A stretch of DNA of 64,000 bases from positions 1 through 64,000 of the forward strand of contig NZ_JAJNEC010000003.1 of the NCBI RefSeq assembly GCF_021044425.1. The letters are read 5' to 3'. The stretch is from Niabella pedocola (GTDB lineage: Bacteria > Bacteroidota > Bacteroidia > Chitinophagales > Chitinophagaceae). Both the position numbers and the translations under genes were made by a program. The notes beneath the pieces were generated by a model that saw only the letters and a program-made list of their open reading frames with translations, was not told the origin of the DNA and searched no databases. This document shows positions 8,466 through 16,457 of this stretch, piece by piece. Numbering within the stretch: position 1 is the stretch's first letter; each line of letters begins with the position of its first letter.

Positions 8466-9604
8466 ATGGGTCGCCTTCCGGTGGCGTCTCCCTTAGGGGA
8501 CGTCCGGGTTTGTGAGAATATCATGTATCGAGCATTTCCAGGGTCCCTTTCAGGAGACCCTGGAATGAAGCAGGTTCTCTGTCTGGTTGCTGATCTTCCC
8601 GTGACGTCTCCCGCAGGGGACGTCCGGGTTTGCGAGAATATCATGTATCGGGCATTTCCAAGGTCCCTTTCAGGAGACCCTGGAAAGAAGCAGGTTCTCT
8701 GTCTGGTTACTGATCTTCGTGGCGTCTTCCTTGGGGGACGCCCGGGTTTGCGAGAATATCATGTATGAAGCATTTCCGGGGTCCCTTTACAGGAGACCCT
8801 GGAAAGAAATAAAGAATGCGTTTATTACGATTGCCAGAAGGCGCCTGTTTAATTTCCAATCTTCCCGTGACGTCTCCCGCAGGGGACGTCCGGGTTTGCG
8901 AGAATATCATGTATCGAGCATTTCCAGGGTCTCTTTCAGGAGACCCTGGAAAGAAACTGGTTGTCTGTCTGGTTGCTGATCTTCCCGTGGCGTCTCCCGC
9001 AGGGGACGTCCGGGTTTGTGAGAATATCATGTATCGAGCATTTCCAGGGTCTCTTTCAGGAGACCCTGGAAAGAAACTGGTTGTCTGTCTGGTTGCTGAT
9101 CTTCCCGTGGCGTCTCCCGCAGGGGACGTCCGGGTTTGTGAGAATATCATGTATCGAGCATTTCCAGGGTCCCTTTCAGGAGACCCTGGAATGAAACTGG
9201 TTGTCTGTCTGGTTGCTGATCTTCGTGGCGTCTCCAGCAGGGGACGCGCGGGCTTGTGAGAATGTCATGTATCGGGCATTTCCGGGTTCCCTTCAATCTT
9301 CCCGTGGCGTCTTCCGCAGGGGACGACCGGGCTTGCGAGAATATCATGTATCGGGCATTTCCAGGGTCCCTTTCAGGAGACCCTGGAAAGAAATAAGAAA
9401 TGAGTTTACTACGATTGCCAGAAAACCCTCTGTTTAATTTCCAATCTTCCCGTGACGTCTCCCGCAGGGGACGTCCGGGGTTTGTAGCATATGATGATAA
9501 TGTGTAGATCATTTCCAGGGGCCCTTTCCAGGAGACCCTGGAAAGAAACAGGTTGTCTGTCTGGTTGCTGATCTTCCCGAGGCGTCTCCCGTAGGGGACG
9601 CCCG
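8466..9604. repeat. Palindromic two-module repeat array, right copy
   Basis: About ten A modules (GACGTC arms; best example 8869-8890 with flanking CCCG/CGGG pairing) alternate with eight complete and one truncated B hairpins. At 8921-8952 B is perfect: 13-bp arms TTTCCAGGGTCTC/GAGACCCTGGAAA with loop TTTCAG. The central units repeat every 120 bases exactly; 8941-9060 and 9061-9180 differ by one visible base. Two linkers occur between B and the next A: a short one (CTGGTTGTCTGTCTGGTTGC) and a long one containing TGCGTTTATTACGATTG, the latter shared with the left array. The array fills the gap between two convergent genes and nearly touches both stop codons. Frames on both strands of up to 147 codons are translated repeat, not genes. 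Confidence 0.93.
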
Positions 9605-9607
9605 GGC

Positions 9608-12600
9608 TTAAAAACCTATTGTATTGAGCCGTTTGTCTACCAGGATGCCATCCACCGGTTTCAGCTCAAAATCCAGCTTACGTTTTGCTTTCAGTTTGAT
9701 GATGAACAGGTCCTGTGTGCCTTCCAGCGCGGGTTGATCGCCAATGTTTACAAATGTGGGATACAAGACTTTTTTTCCGTTGCTGTGCAGCCGGTCATTG
9801 GTCATGTTTTCCAGCTCCTTTATGTTTAACGGAGTAATACCGGCAAACTCATAGTCCTGTGTGTTGTAAGGCAGCGCAAAACTCAATCCGTTTACGGCTT
9901 TCAGGTTGATCCCTTTTACAAGGATTTCAATGGTCTCATCCTTGTTGTATGTCTTTTTTGATGTGGTGATTTCGATCTGCCCCTGAAGCGTATCAACGGT
10001 GGTCATGTCGGCACCACCATCAAGACGTGTGGCCACATTGGAAATATCATAGGCATCGATCAGCCCGTTCTTATTAATATCCCCGTTGCTGATATAACCT
10101 TCAAAGTCGCCGTCACCGCTTCTTAACCCGGTATAGTTGATATAGGAGGTCAGATCATTGTTGTCGATGATATGGTCGTTATTGATGTCGCCGGGGATGT
10201 AGCTTTCGGATCCGGGTACTTTAAATACATACAGCTCACGGCCGGAACCAAAATCACCCACGGCTTCTGTTACCGAAATCTTTATATACCGCGCGGTAGG
10301 ATGGTTGCTGAACGGGAAGGTTTTGGTATCGCCATTCTTTGCCCATTCAAAAGCACCAGCATTGGTCCAGTTAGTCTTGCTGGTGCCATATGAAATACTT
10401 CCTTTAAGCCATATTCCATTGCCCCTTGTGCGTGGCAGGTACTGGATCTTATCCAGCTGGTTTACGGATCTCAGATCGAGTACCAGTTCAAATGGCACGG
10501 CCTTGGTGCCCCATTTGGTATGCCAGGTATTGCCTTCATCAAAATCAAACAACTGGGCAATCTCGCTGCCTTCCTGGTCGGGCGCCGATCCGCTGGCCAT
10601 AATATCCTTGATGGCAAATTCAAGGGGGTTTACTTTTGTTTTTGCAGAGAGGGCCGCCCAGGGCGATTGTCCATCTTTATTTACCGCCCGGATCCGGAAC
10701 TGGTAAGGTGTTTCAGGTGTAAGTCCTTCGAACAACAAACTGGTATCCCGGATGGTGGTATATTGCTGACCGTTAAAATCGATCTCATAAAAATCGGCAT
10801 TGGCTTGTTTCTTCCAGCTAGGCGTTAAGGTATAAGCCTGGCGGTTGCTGTCGATCACCTGGGCCTGCAACGGAGCGGTCAGTTTGCCGTGCTGTTTACG
10901 CAACTGATCTTCCGGTGTAAAGAAAAATCCGTTTACCGTAAGTGTAATCGCATGGGTGGTAATATCGGTGGCCGCCAGTTTTACCAGCAGCTGGGGATTT
11001 TTAGCAATCGCCATTTGCGCAAACGAACTGCCTGCTGTGGCAAAACGGTTCAGGTTGGGTGCGGCGTCATAATAGTAAACGTTCACCTGCTTCCGGAAGT
11101 CTTCCAGTGACGAAGCCGCTTTTAGTTTCATCGTCACGGTTCCTGTTTTTGCAACAATTGCAGCAGGCTTCCGGGTTACATTGATCCGGAACTCGGTGGT
11201 TTTGTTTTTTATAAAACCGTCGTAATCGCCCCGGGTGGGCAACACGGTAATGGTTGCGGTATTTTTTTTAACAGCCGATCGGATCTGCGTAGTGGCCCCG
11301 GCACCTGATTTGTATGCTTCTGTAAGACCATCGTCGTCATACTCGGTAAAGGTGCTGCTGCCTGCAGGATAGATTTCATAAATACGGGCGGTCCGGTCTA
11401 TTTGGGTAACGTTATTATTGGGGTTCGTCATGGGAATAATGGCACCGGCTTTTACGAATACCGGTAGTTTCCACAGGGGCGCCTCAAAATTGTTAAGCAC
11501 ACGGTTGCCTTCATAAACAGCTCCCGAAAAGTAATCGATCCAGGTACCGGCCGGCAGGTAAATATTGTTGCGGATATCGTTTCCTTTTTCATCGGCCTTT
11601 GTTTCCTGGTAAATCGGCGCAACCAAAAACCAGGGGCCGTATAAATACTGGTATTGTGTAGCCTTTCCATAGGTGAACGTATTGGGGTATTCAAGGAACA
11701 ATGCCCGGATAATGGGCAGTCCGTTTACCGCCTGCCTGGCAATGCTGTAGGTATACGGCAGCAGCTCCGATTTTAGTTTAAGATAGGTACGGTTGATTGA
11801 AGTAACGGGCTCTCCAAGGGCATAGGGATATTTTTCATTGGAGCCCCATCCATCCATATTCAGCTGCATGGGAGTAAAGGTTTTCCACTGGAAGTCGCGG
11901 GTATTTACGTTGGTGTTTTTGCCACCGAAAATACCATCCATATCCGACGTGATATTGGGTTGCCCGGAAAGCCCGGATCCCAGGTAGGTAGGAATGTGAA
12001 AGCGGATGTACTCCCAAACACCACCGGTCTGATCTCCGCTCCAGATGCCGGCATAACGCTGGGTACCGGCCCATCCGTCTAAAGAAATAATAAACGGCCG
12101 GGCGTTGTTTCCATATTTCGGCATGATATGGCCTACGTCTGACACACCGTTCAAACCGAATGAATAACCCGGGCCCACCCAGGCTACATCGGTTTTTAAA
12201 ACCCGCACACCGGCAATGCCTACTTCTTTTATGATATCGCGTTGCAGCAACGCCGGGATGCTGTCTTTTGGATGAAGATCCGATTGTGTCCAGAGCCCGA
12301 TCTGTACGCCGTTCTTACGGGCGTAGTCGCCAAATGCTTTCAGGTTCTGGATATTGCTGTCGAGCGTGCTTGTTTGCCCGTAACCCGCTCCATATCCGTC
12401 GTTGGGAAGGATCCAGCCCAGTGGAAGGTCGTGTGCCTTATAACGGTCGATCACGCCTCTTGCTGAAAATTGATAATTGTTCTTTTCACCGTTGAGCGAT
12501 TCTTTAATACCTCCGTTGTCTTTCTGGCTTTCTTTATAGCGCTTGCCGTCTTCAAAAAGCACTCCAACGGAATCGACCTTCCAGTAGTCGCGGTTGTAAG

Positions 12601-13468
12601 CATTCAGGTGCCCTTCATAAAAGCCAAATTTGGGTAACAGTACCGGGTTACCGGTCAGCTGGTAAAAATCGTTCAGCAAGGCTACCGGCTCCTGGTCAAT
12701 CATAAAGAATACATCCAGGTAGTTGGTTTCATGCGAAAGGGTGATGGTGTTTTTTTCTTTTGCACCAAAATCGTATTTCCCTTTTTTAAAGGTATACCAC
12801 ATAAAACCATACCCGTTGGTCGACCAGTAAAAGGGGGTAGGGGAGGCTACACCACCGTCTGTCCAGCTGTTCTGGTTTTCGATGGAGATGATCTTGCCCT
12901 TGTGCGAAAAACGGCCATTTTGTACACCGCCTCCATAGAAATATTCAGCCGGTTGTTCCTTCAGTTTCAGACTGGTATTTTTTTTATCAAATAGTACCGG
13001 GGTAAGCGTTTGTAATACGGTTCGGCCGTTTTTCTTATTGGTAATTTTAAGCAGGGTGGAGGCTTTGCTGAACGTAAGGGTAACGGCATTGGTAGAAACC
13101 AGAAGCTGTCCTGGCTGGTTCGTTACATCCAGCTTTGAAACGGCTTTACGCGGTTGGTCGGTAAGAATGGATGCCGGCGGAGTGGCTTCCGGTGCCCGGA
13201 GCGGTCCTCCGGCCGGGTCTGTAAACATGCGGAAGATATGTTCCCCATAAAAATCGAGCAGCAGTTCCTGCCGGTTGCTGAACCGGATCTTTACGGTAGT
13301 GGCATTTACTTTTTCTGCTCCGGTTATGGTAAGGGTATCGGCCGCCGGTTTTGCTGTGACCGGCAACGGAGCGGTTGTTTGTGCAGTAGCCGTAAAAATA
13401 GTTGCTGTGGCAAGGAGTATCGTAACGGATCCTTTTTTAAAAAAGGCGGTTCCAGATTTCAGATTCAT
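9608..13468 (-). CDS. GH31-family glycosidase with FN3, F5/8, dockerin-like and cohesin-like modules
   Basis: This 1286-residue secreted enzyme has a signal peptide (1-30, ending ATAQ), a GH31 N-terminal domain (about 45-260), and a catalytic barrel. The likely nucleophile is Asp427 in VLKTDVAW and the acid/base Asp479 in WSGDQTGG. A GH31 C-terminal beta region follows to about 760, then FN3 (about 865-945, TPETPYQFRIRAVNKDG), an F5/8-type carbohydrate-binding module (about 955-1085), a dockerin-like pair of Ca-binding loops (GDINNDHIID at 1093 and GDINKNGLID at 1129) and a cohesin-like beta module (about 1160-1286). The motifs and order recall GH31 alpha-N-acetylgalactosaminidases; that specificity is an inference. 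No type IX C-terminal sorting domain is evident. It is convergent with the sulfatase operon across the repeat array. Confidence 0.92.
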   Translation of the reverse strand: MNLKSGTAFFKKGSVTILLATATIFTATAQTTAPLPVTAKPAADTLTITGAEKVNATTVKIRFSNRQELLLDFYGEHIFRMFTDPAGGPLRAPEATPPASILTDQPRKAVSKLDVTNQPGQLLVSTNAVTLTFSKASTLLKITNKKNGRTVLQTLTPVLFDKKNTSLKLKEQPAEYFYGGGVQNGRFSHKGKIISIENQNSWTDGGVASPTPFYWSTNGYGFMWYTFKKGKYDFGAKEKNTITLSHETNYLDVFFMIDQEPVALLNDFYQLTGNPVLLPKFGFYEGHLNAYNRDYWKVDSVGVLFEDGKRYKESQKDNGGIKESLNGEKNNYQFSARGVIDRYKAHDLPLGWILPNDGYGAGYGQTSTLDSNIQNLKAFGDYARKNGVQIGLWTQSDLHPKDSIPALLQRDIIKEVGIAGVRVLKTDVAWVGPGYSFGLNGVSDVGHIMPKYGNNARPFIISLDGWAGTQRYAGIWSGDQTGGVWEYIRFHIPTYLGSGLSGQPNITSDMDGIFGGKNTNVNTRDFQWKTFTPMQLNMDGWGSNEKYPYALGEPVTSINRTYLKLKSELLPYTYSIARQAVNGLPIIRALFLEYPNTFTYGKATQYQYLYGPWFLVAPIYQETKADEKGNDIRNNIYLPAGTWIDYFSGAVYEGNRVLNNFEAPLWKLPVFVKAGAIIPMTNPNNNVTQIDRTARIYEIYPAGSSTFTEYDDDGLTEAYKSGAGATTQIRSAVKKNTATITVLPTRGDYDGFIKNKTTEFRINVTRKPAAIVAKTGTVTMKLKAASSLEDFRKQVNVYYYDAAPNLNRFATAGSSFAQMAIAKNPQLLVKLAATDITTHAITLTVNGFFFTPEDQLRKQHGKLTAPLQAQVIDSNRQAYTLTPSWKKQANADFYEIDFNGQQYTTIRDTSLLFEGLTPETPYQFRIRAVNKDGQSPWAALSAKTKVNPLEFAIKDIMASGSAPDQEGSEIAQLFDFDEGNTWHTKWGTKAVPFELVLDLRSVNQLDKIQYLPRTRGNGIWLKGSISYGTSKTNWTNAGAFEWAKNGDTKTFPFSNHPTARYIKISVTEAVGDFGSGRELYVFKVPGSESYIPGDINNDHIIDNNDLTSYINYTGLRSGDGDFEGYISNGDINKNGLIDAYDISNVATRLDGGADMTTVDTLQGQIEITTSKKTYNKDETIEILVKGINLKAVNGLSFALPYNTQDYEFAGITPLNIKELENMTNDRLHSNGKKVLYPTFVNIGDQPALEGTQDLFIIKLKAKRKLDFELKPVDGILVDKRLNTIGF

Positions 13469-13872
13469 TATAGCTGAATTGTATTAAAAATGATCTGGTA
13501 AAAGTAATAAAGCCCTGCCGTAAAAAACGGGTTTATGGAAACGATTGCACAAGTTGTATTGTTGGGGTACGGATCAAGAACAAACGATTGCATTCAAAAA
13601 ATTATCAATTCTGAGAATGTTTTGGAAAACCACCTGCTTCGTTTGCCGGAAGGATTGTATACGGGTATTGCCGGCGTTATCGTAAACGTTGTATTGATGA
13701 AAACACATCCCGTTTCCGGAGTAGCCGAATTAACAGGAGGGCCTGTATCCTTCTTCGTTGCGTTCCTGCAACAGGCTTGTACAGGCGGTTTCAATCCCGT
13801 GATCAGCAGCATAGCAATGTAACGGCACGCGGATGAAGGCTAAAGCCTGTGATCGTACCGGTGCAGGCTGCG
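13469..13872. other. Gene-poor 404-bp interval
   Basis: It lies upstream of the GH31 gene and downstream of the DUF3307 gene. A 95-codon plus-strand frame (13535-13822) and an overlapping 72-codon minus-strand frame (13594-13812) both exist; neither resembles a known protein, and a third reading of the minus strand gives a peptide containing YDNAGNTR. A decayed gene is possible. A short AGGCT/AGCCT hairpin lies at 13837-13848 and ACCGGTGC/GCACCGGT arms at 13857-13884 overlap the end of the DUF3307 gene, possibly its terminator. Confidence 0.5.
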
Positions 13873-14610
13873 TTACGCACCGGTTAAGCCGGATACGAGC
13901 AGCTTATTTACGATCACACCGATTACGATGGCAATGCCAAAACTCAACAGGGTGCCGATCAGGATGTATTCGGTCAGCTTCCGGTCCTGGCCAACCTTAA
14001 GATCGCTGAAACGGAAAACAGACTTGGCGGTTACCAGGAACCCGATGGCTACCCATTGCAGGTTCAGGATAAAGATCAGCACCAGTATGCGTTCGATATA
14101 ACCGATCATCATGCCGGCATGTTGCAGGGATTTGGTTTCAATAATATCGGTTCTGATTTCCGTTGCCGGCGCCCATTTAGACAGGATCAGTTTAATGATT
14201 ACGGAAACCGGGGTGGTCAGCAATACCAGGCCGGTGGTGGTAATCAGCAGTGCATTTGCCTGTGCCGTGGTCAGGTGCCATGCAAAGGGCTCCATCCACC
14301 AGGCCGCAAATACGATCACCGCCAGGTGTAAAGCCTGGTCCAGGATAAAAAACAGTTTCCGGTTCCTGGCAGTTTGCAGCCGGAGTTTGGCAAGATCGAT
14401 CAGGAGGTGGCTTCCTGCAACAAGGGCCGCCAGCGGCAGGTACCGGGTATCCATTGTAATGAGCAGGATCAATGCAAAATGAATGAGTACGTGCAGGTAC
14501 AGTTTAGGGCTTTTGTAGGTTTTTCGTTCTTTTTCTTCCACCCAGCGGGACGGCTGCAATACAAAATCGCCCAGTAAATGCGCCAGCAACAGTTTTATGA
14601 GTAGTATCAT
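13873..14610 (-). CDS. DUF3307-domain integral membrane protein
   Basis: The 245-residue protein begins MILLIKLLLAHLLGDFVLQP, the DUF3307 signature, and has about six hydrophobic segments. Conserved polar pairs sit inside membrane segments: His11/Asp15 (AHLLGD) and a second HLLID near residue 68, with DQALH near 91. This pattern resembles membrane metal-binding hydrolase-like families, but no activity is established. It overlaps the upstream SatD-like gene by four bases (ATGA), so the two are translationally coupled and probably act together. Confidence 0.85.
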   Translation of the reverse strand: MILLIKLLLAHLLGDFVLQPSRWVEEKERKTYKSPKLYLHVLIHFALILLITMDTRYLPLAALVAGSHLLIDLAKLRLQTARNRKLFFILDQALHLAVIVFAAWWMEPFAWHLTTAQANALLITTTGLVLLTTPVSVIIKLILSKWAPATEIRTDIIETKSLQHAGMMIGYIERILVLIFILNLQWVAIGFLVTAKSVFRFSDLKVGQDRKLTEYILIGTLLSFGIAIVIGVIVNKLLVSGLTGA

Positions 14611-15218
14611 GTGTTAAGACCGGTTATCGTTGTTTGATAAAATGTATTAAAATCCATCAGCAGGTCAAATTGTGCCCGTTTACGGCTCTGACTTACGGCC
14701 GATTGATTGATCTTTAATTTTTCTGCGATCTGTTGCTGGTTCCAGTCGGGCTTTTCCAGGAACAGGCACACAATTTCCGCTGCTGCCGGGCTCCAGTTAT
14801 CCATGATCAGCGATGCAAACCGGGCCATAAGATTCAGCGTGGCATCGGTTTGATCATGGCCGGTGGCAAACGCCAGCGTGGTCTTTTCTTCCTTCATGCC
14901 GTCAAATTTCCGGCCTGATCTTACAAACGCTGTTCCGTTCGACTCCGTGATCTTTTCCGTTTGATAAGATACCGCTCCCAACCCAATGCTGAGCCGTACA
15001 TCCAGTGCTGCTTTTTGTTTGATGATGCTTTTCAGCAGCATGCATTTAAAGAGCGCTTCCGCCGGCTGTGCGCGTAGTTGAAACGCATCACCCCGGTAAA
15101 TTTCCCAGTCTGCCGGCGTTTGTCCCTGCTTTTTTAAAAAGCTCTTTAATAGAGGCATCCATTCTTTGGGATCCGTACTTTCTGAACGGATGATATCTCC
15201 GGTAATGATCGCTATCAT
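14607..15218 (-). CDS. SatD-family protein with C-terminal helix-turn-helix
   Basis: The 203-residue protein opens MIAIITGDIIRSE, as SatD-family proteins do. Asp8 and Asp44 (IYRGDAFQL), then LDVRLSIGLGAV and NGTAFVRSGRKFDGM, recall by order and spacing the two metal aspartates and the later G-x-A-x-x-x-x-R segment of class III nucleotide cyclase/GGDEF-type palm domains. That resemblance is mine and unproven. The C-terminus (about 150-190) is a helix-turn-helix: DWNQQQIAEKLKINQSAVSQ. It is first of a two-gene operon with the DUF3307 membrane protein. A long inverted repeat upstream (15324-15348) could be its own operator. Confidence 0.75.
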   Translation of the reverse strand: MIAIITGDIIRSESTDPKEWMPLLKSFLKKQGQTPADWEIYRGDAFQLRAQPAEALFKCMLLKSIIKQKAALDVRLSIGLGAVSYQTEKITESNGTAFVRSGRKFDGMKEEKTTLAFATGHDQTDATLNLMARFASLIMDNWSPAAAEIVCLFLEKPDWNQQQIAEKLKINQSAVSQSRKRAQFDLLMDFNTFYQTTITGLNT

Positions 15219-15323
15219 GCCTCAAATATAAGCAAATAGACTTATAAATTAGATTATAATCTTAAATGCTTATAAATTTTATTATTAGTTAAAGAGCTTA
15301 TAATTAGAGGGCTTTGTATTGTA

Positions 15324-15348
15324 AAAATACTAAAATTATTAGTATTTT
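15324..15348. promoter_or_regulatory. Inverted repeat, possible operator
   Basis: AAAATACTAA and TTAGTATTTT form perfect 10-bp arms around AATTA in the AT-rich 297-bp interval between the divergent SatD-like and SDR genes. It is not followed by a run of T suited to either gene as a terminator, so an operator for the HTH protein is the simplest reading. The rest of 15219-15515 shows no gene. Confidence 0.4.
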
Positions 15349-15515
15349 AGAAATTTTTCTGCAAGGCCTGAAAGCAGTAGAGGCCTGCCGGAGCGCTTAT
15401 AAAAGCAGACCCGAGGCTGCTATTATTCAATCGTATACGCTATTTACTCCTTTTTTTTATCATTTATATGGTAAATTAGCCGCGCCATTTTAATTTTAAG
15501 CGTATATATACAATT

Positions 15516-16280
15516 ATGTTTCAACTAATCAATAAAACCGCTGTCGTAACAGGAGGCGGAAGTGGTATCGGAAAGGCCGTGGCCGTTTTATTTGCAAAGG
15601 CGGGTGCCCGGGTGGTAGTGGCCGATTTTAATAAAGAGGCCGGACTGCAAACCATTGAAGCCATCAATGCCGCCGGCGGCAATGCCGAAGGTGTTTTTCT
15701 GGACGTTTCTAACCAGGAGGAAGTAACGGCAGCCTTTGAACAACTGCCGGCAATCGATATACTGGTAAACAGTGCCGGGATCTCCCATATCGGTAAGGCC
15801 GATACAACAGCAGAAGCCGATTTTGACCGGGTTTACAATGTAAATGTAAAAGGTGTTTATAATACCCTGCATGCGGCCATACCCCGGATGAAGGCCCAGG
15901 GCGCGGGTGTGATCATCAATATGGCTTCCATTGCTTCCAGTGTGGGATTGCCGGACCGCTTTGCTTACTCCATGAGTAAGGGTGCCGTGCTGGCGATGAC
16001 CTTGTCGGTGGCAAAAGATTATATCAGCGATGGCATCCGCTGCAATTGTGTTTCTCCTGCACGGGTGCATACGCCGTTTGTAGACGGATTCCTGGCAAAG
16101 ACCTACCCGGGCAGGGAAAAAGAGATGTTCGATAAGTTATCCAAAACCCAACCCATTGGCCGCATGGCAAAACCGGAAGAGATTGCGGGGCTGATCCTGT
16201 ACCTGTGCAGTGATGAAGCTTCGTTTATTACGGGCTGCGATTATCCGATCGACGGCGGGTTTATTAAATTGAATAATTAA
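15516..16280 (+). CDS. Short-chain dehydrogenase/reductase, likely sugar-acid dehydrogenase
   Basis: The 254-residue classical SDR has the cofactor motif TGGGSGIG at residues 12-19, Asp37 after the second strand (VVVADF) favouring NAD, NSAG at 85-88, catalytic Ser138, and Tyr151-x-x-x-Lys155 (YSMSK). C-terminal CDYPIDGGF is also typical. It is followed by a fumarylacetoacetate-hydrolase-family gene. That pairing occurs in the oxidative L-fucose/L-rhamnose pathways, where an SDR oxidises 2-keto-3-deoxy-L-fuconate or -rhamnonate. The exact substrate is inferred from context only. Confidence 0.85.
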   Translation: MFQLINKTAVVTGGGSGIGKAVAVLFAKAGARVVVADFNKEAGLQTIEAINAAGGNAEGVFLDVSNQEEVTAAFEQLPAIDILVNSAGISHIGKADTTAEADFDRVYNVNVKGVYNTLHAAIPRMKAQGAGVIINMASIASSVGLPDRFAYSMSKGAVLAMTLSVAKDYISDGIRCNCVSPARVHTPFVDGFLAKTYPGREKEMFDKLSKTQPIGRMAKPEEIAGLILYLCSDEASFITGCDYPIDGGFIKLNN

Positions 16281-16457
16281 TCCCTGTGCATGCAGGCTGG
16301 TGGTTAGCGGTGGGTATATCGACTGCTATGAACTACCTTTAAACAGCATTCAAACGGCAGCGCCGCTTAACGGGTGACAGAACCCTCCGGATGGTATCAC
16401 CGCGGCGTTGTTGAAAATGCAGACATAGATCATCAAACAAGAAATAAAAATCAGGAT

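Noticed and set aside
8466..9512. Long open frames on both strands of the repeat array (up to 147 codons)
   Set aside because: They are the repeat unit translated over and over, present on both strands; no independent coding evidence.
8466..9604. CRISPR array
   Set aside because: Units are about 120-155 bases, spacers are not unique, modules are palindromes of changing spacing, and no cas genes are present.
13535..13822. 95-codon hypothetical gene between GH31 and DUF3307 genes
   Set aside because: A competing antisense frame exists, no family or neighbour support; noted only as an interval.
13873..15218. Established Pycsar/CBASS defence system
   Set aside because: No recognised cyclase or effector family is present; the resemblance is limited to a few residues, so only a hypothesis is reported.
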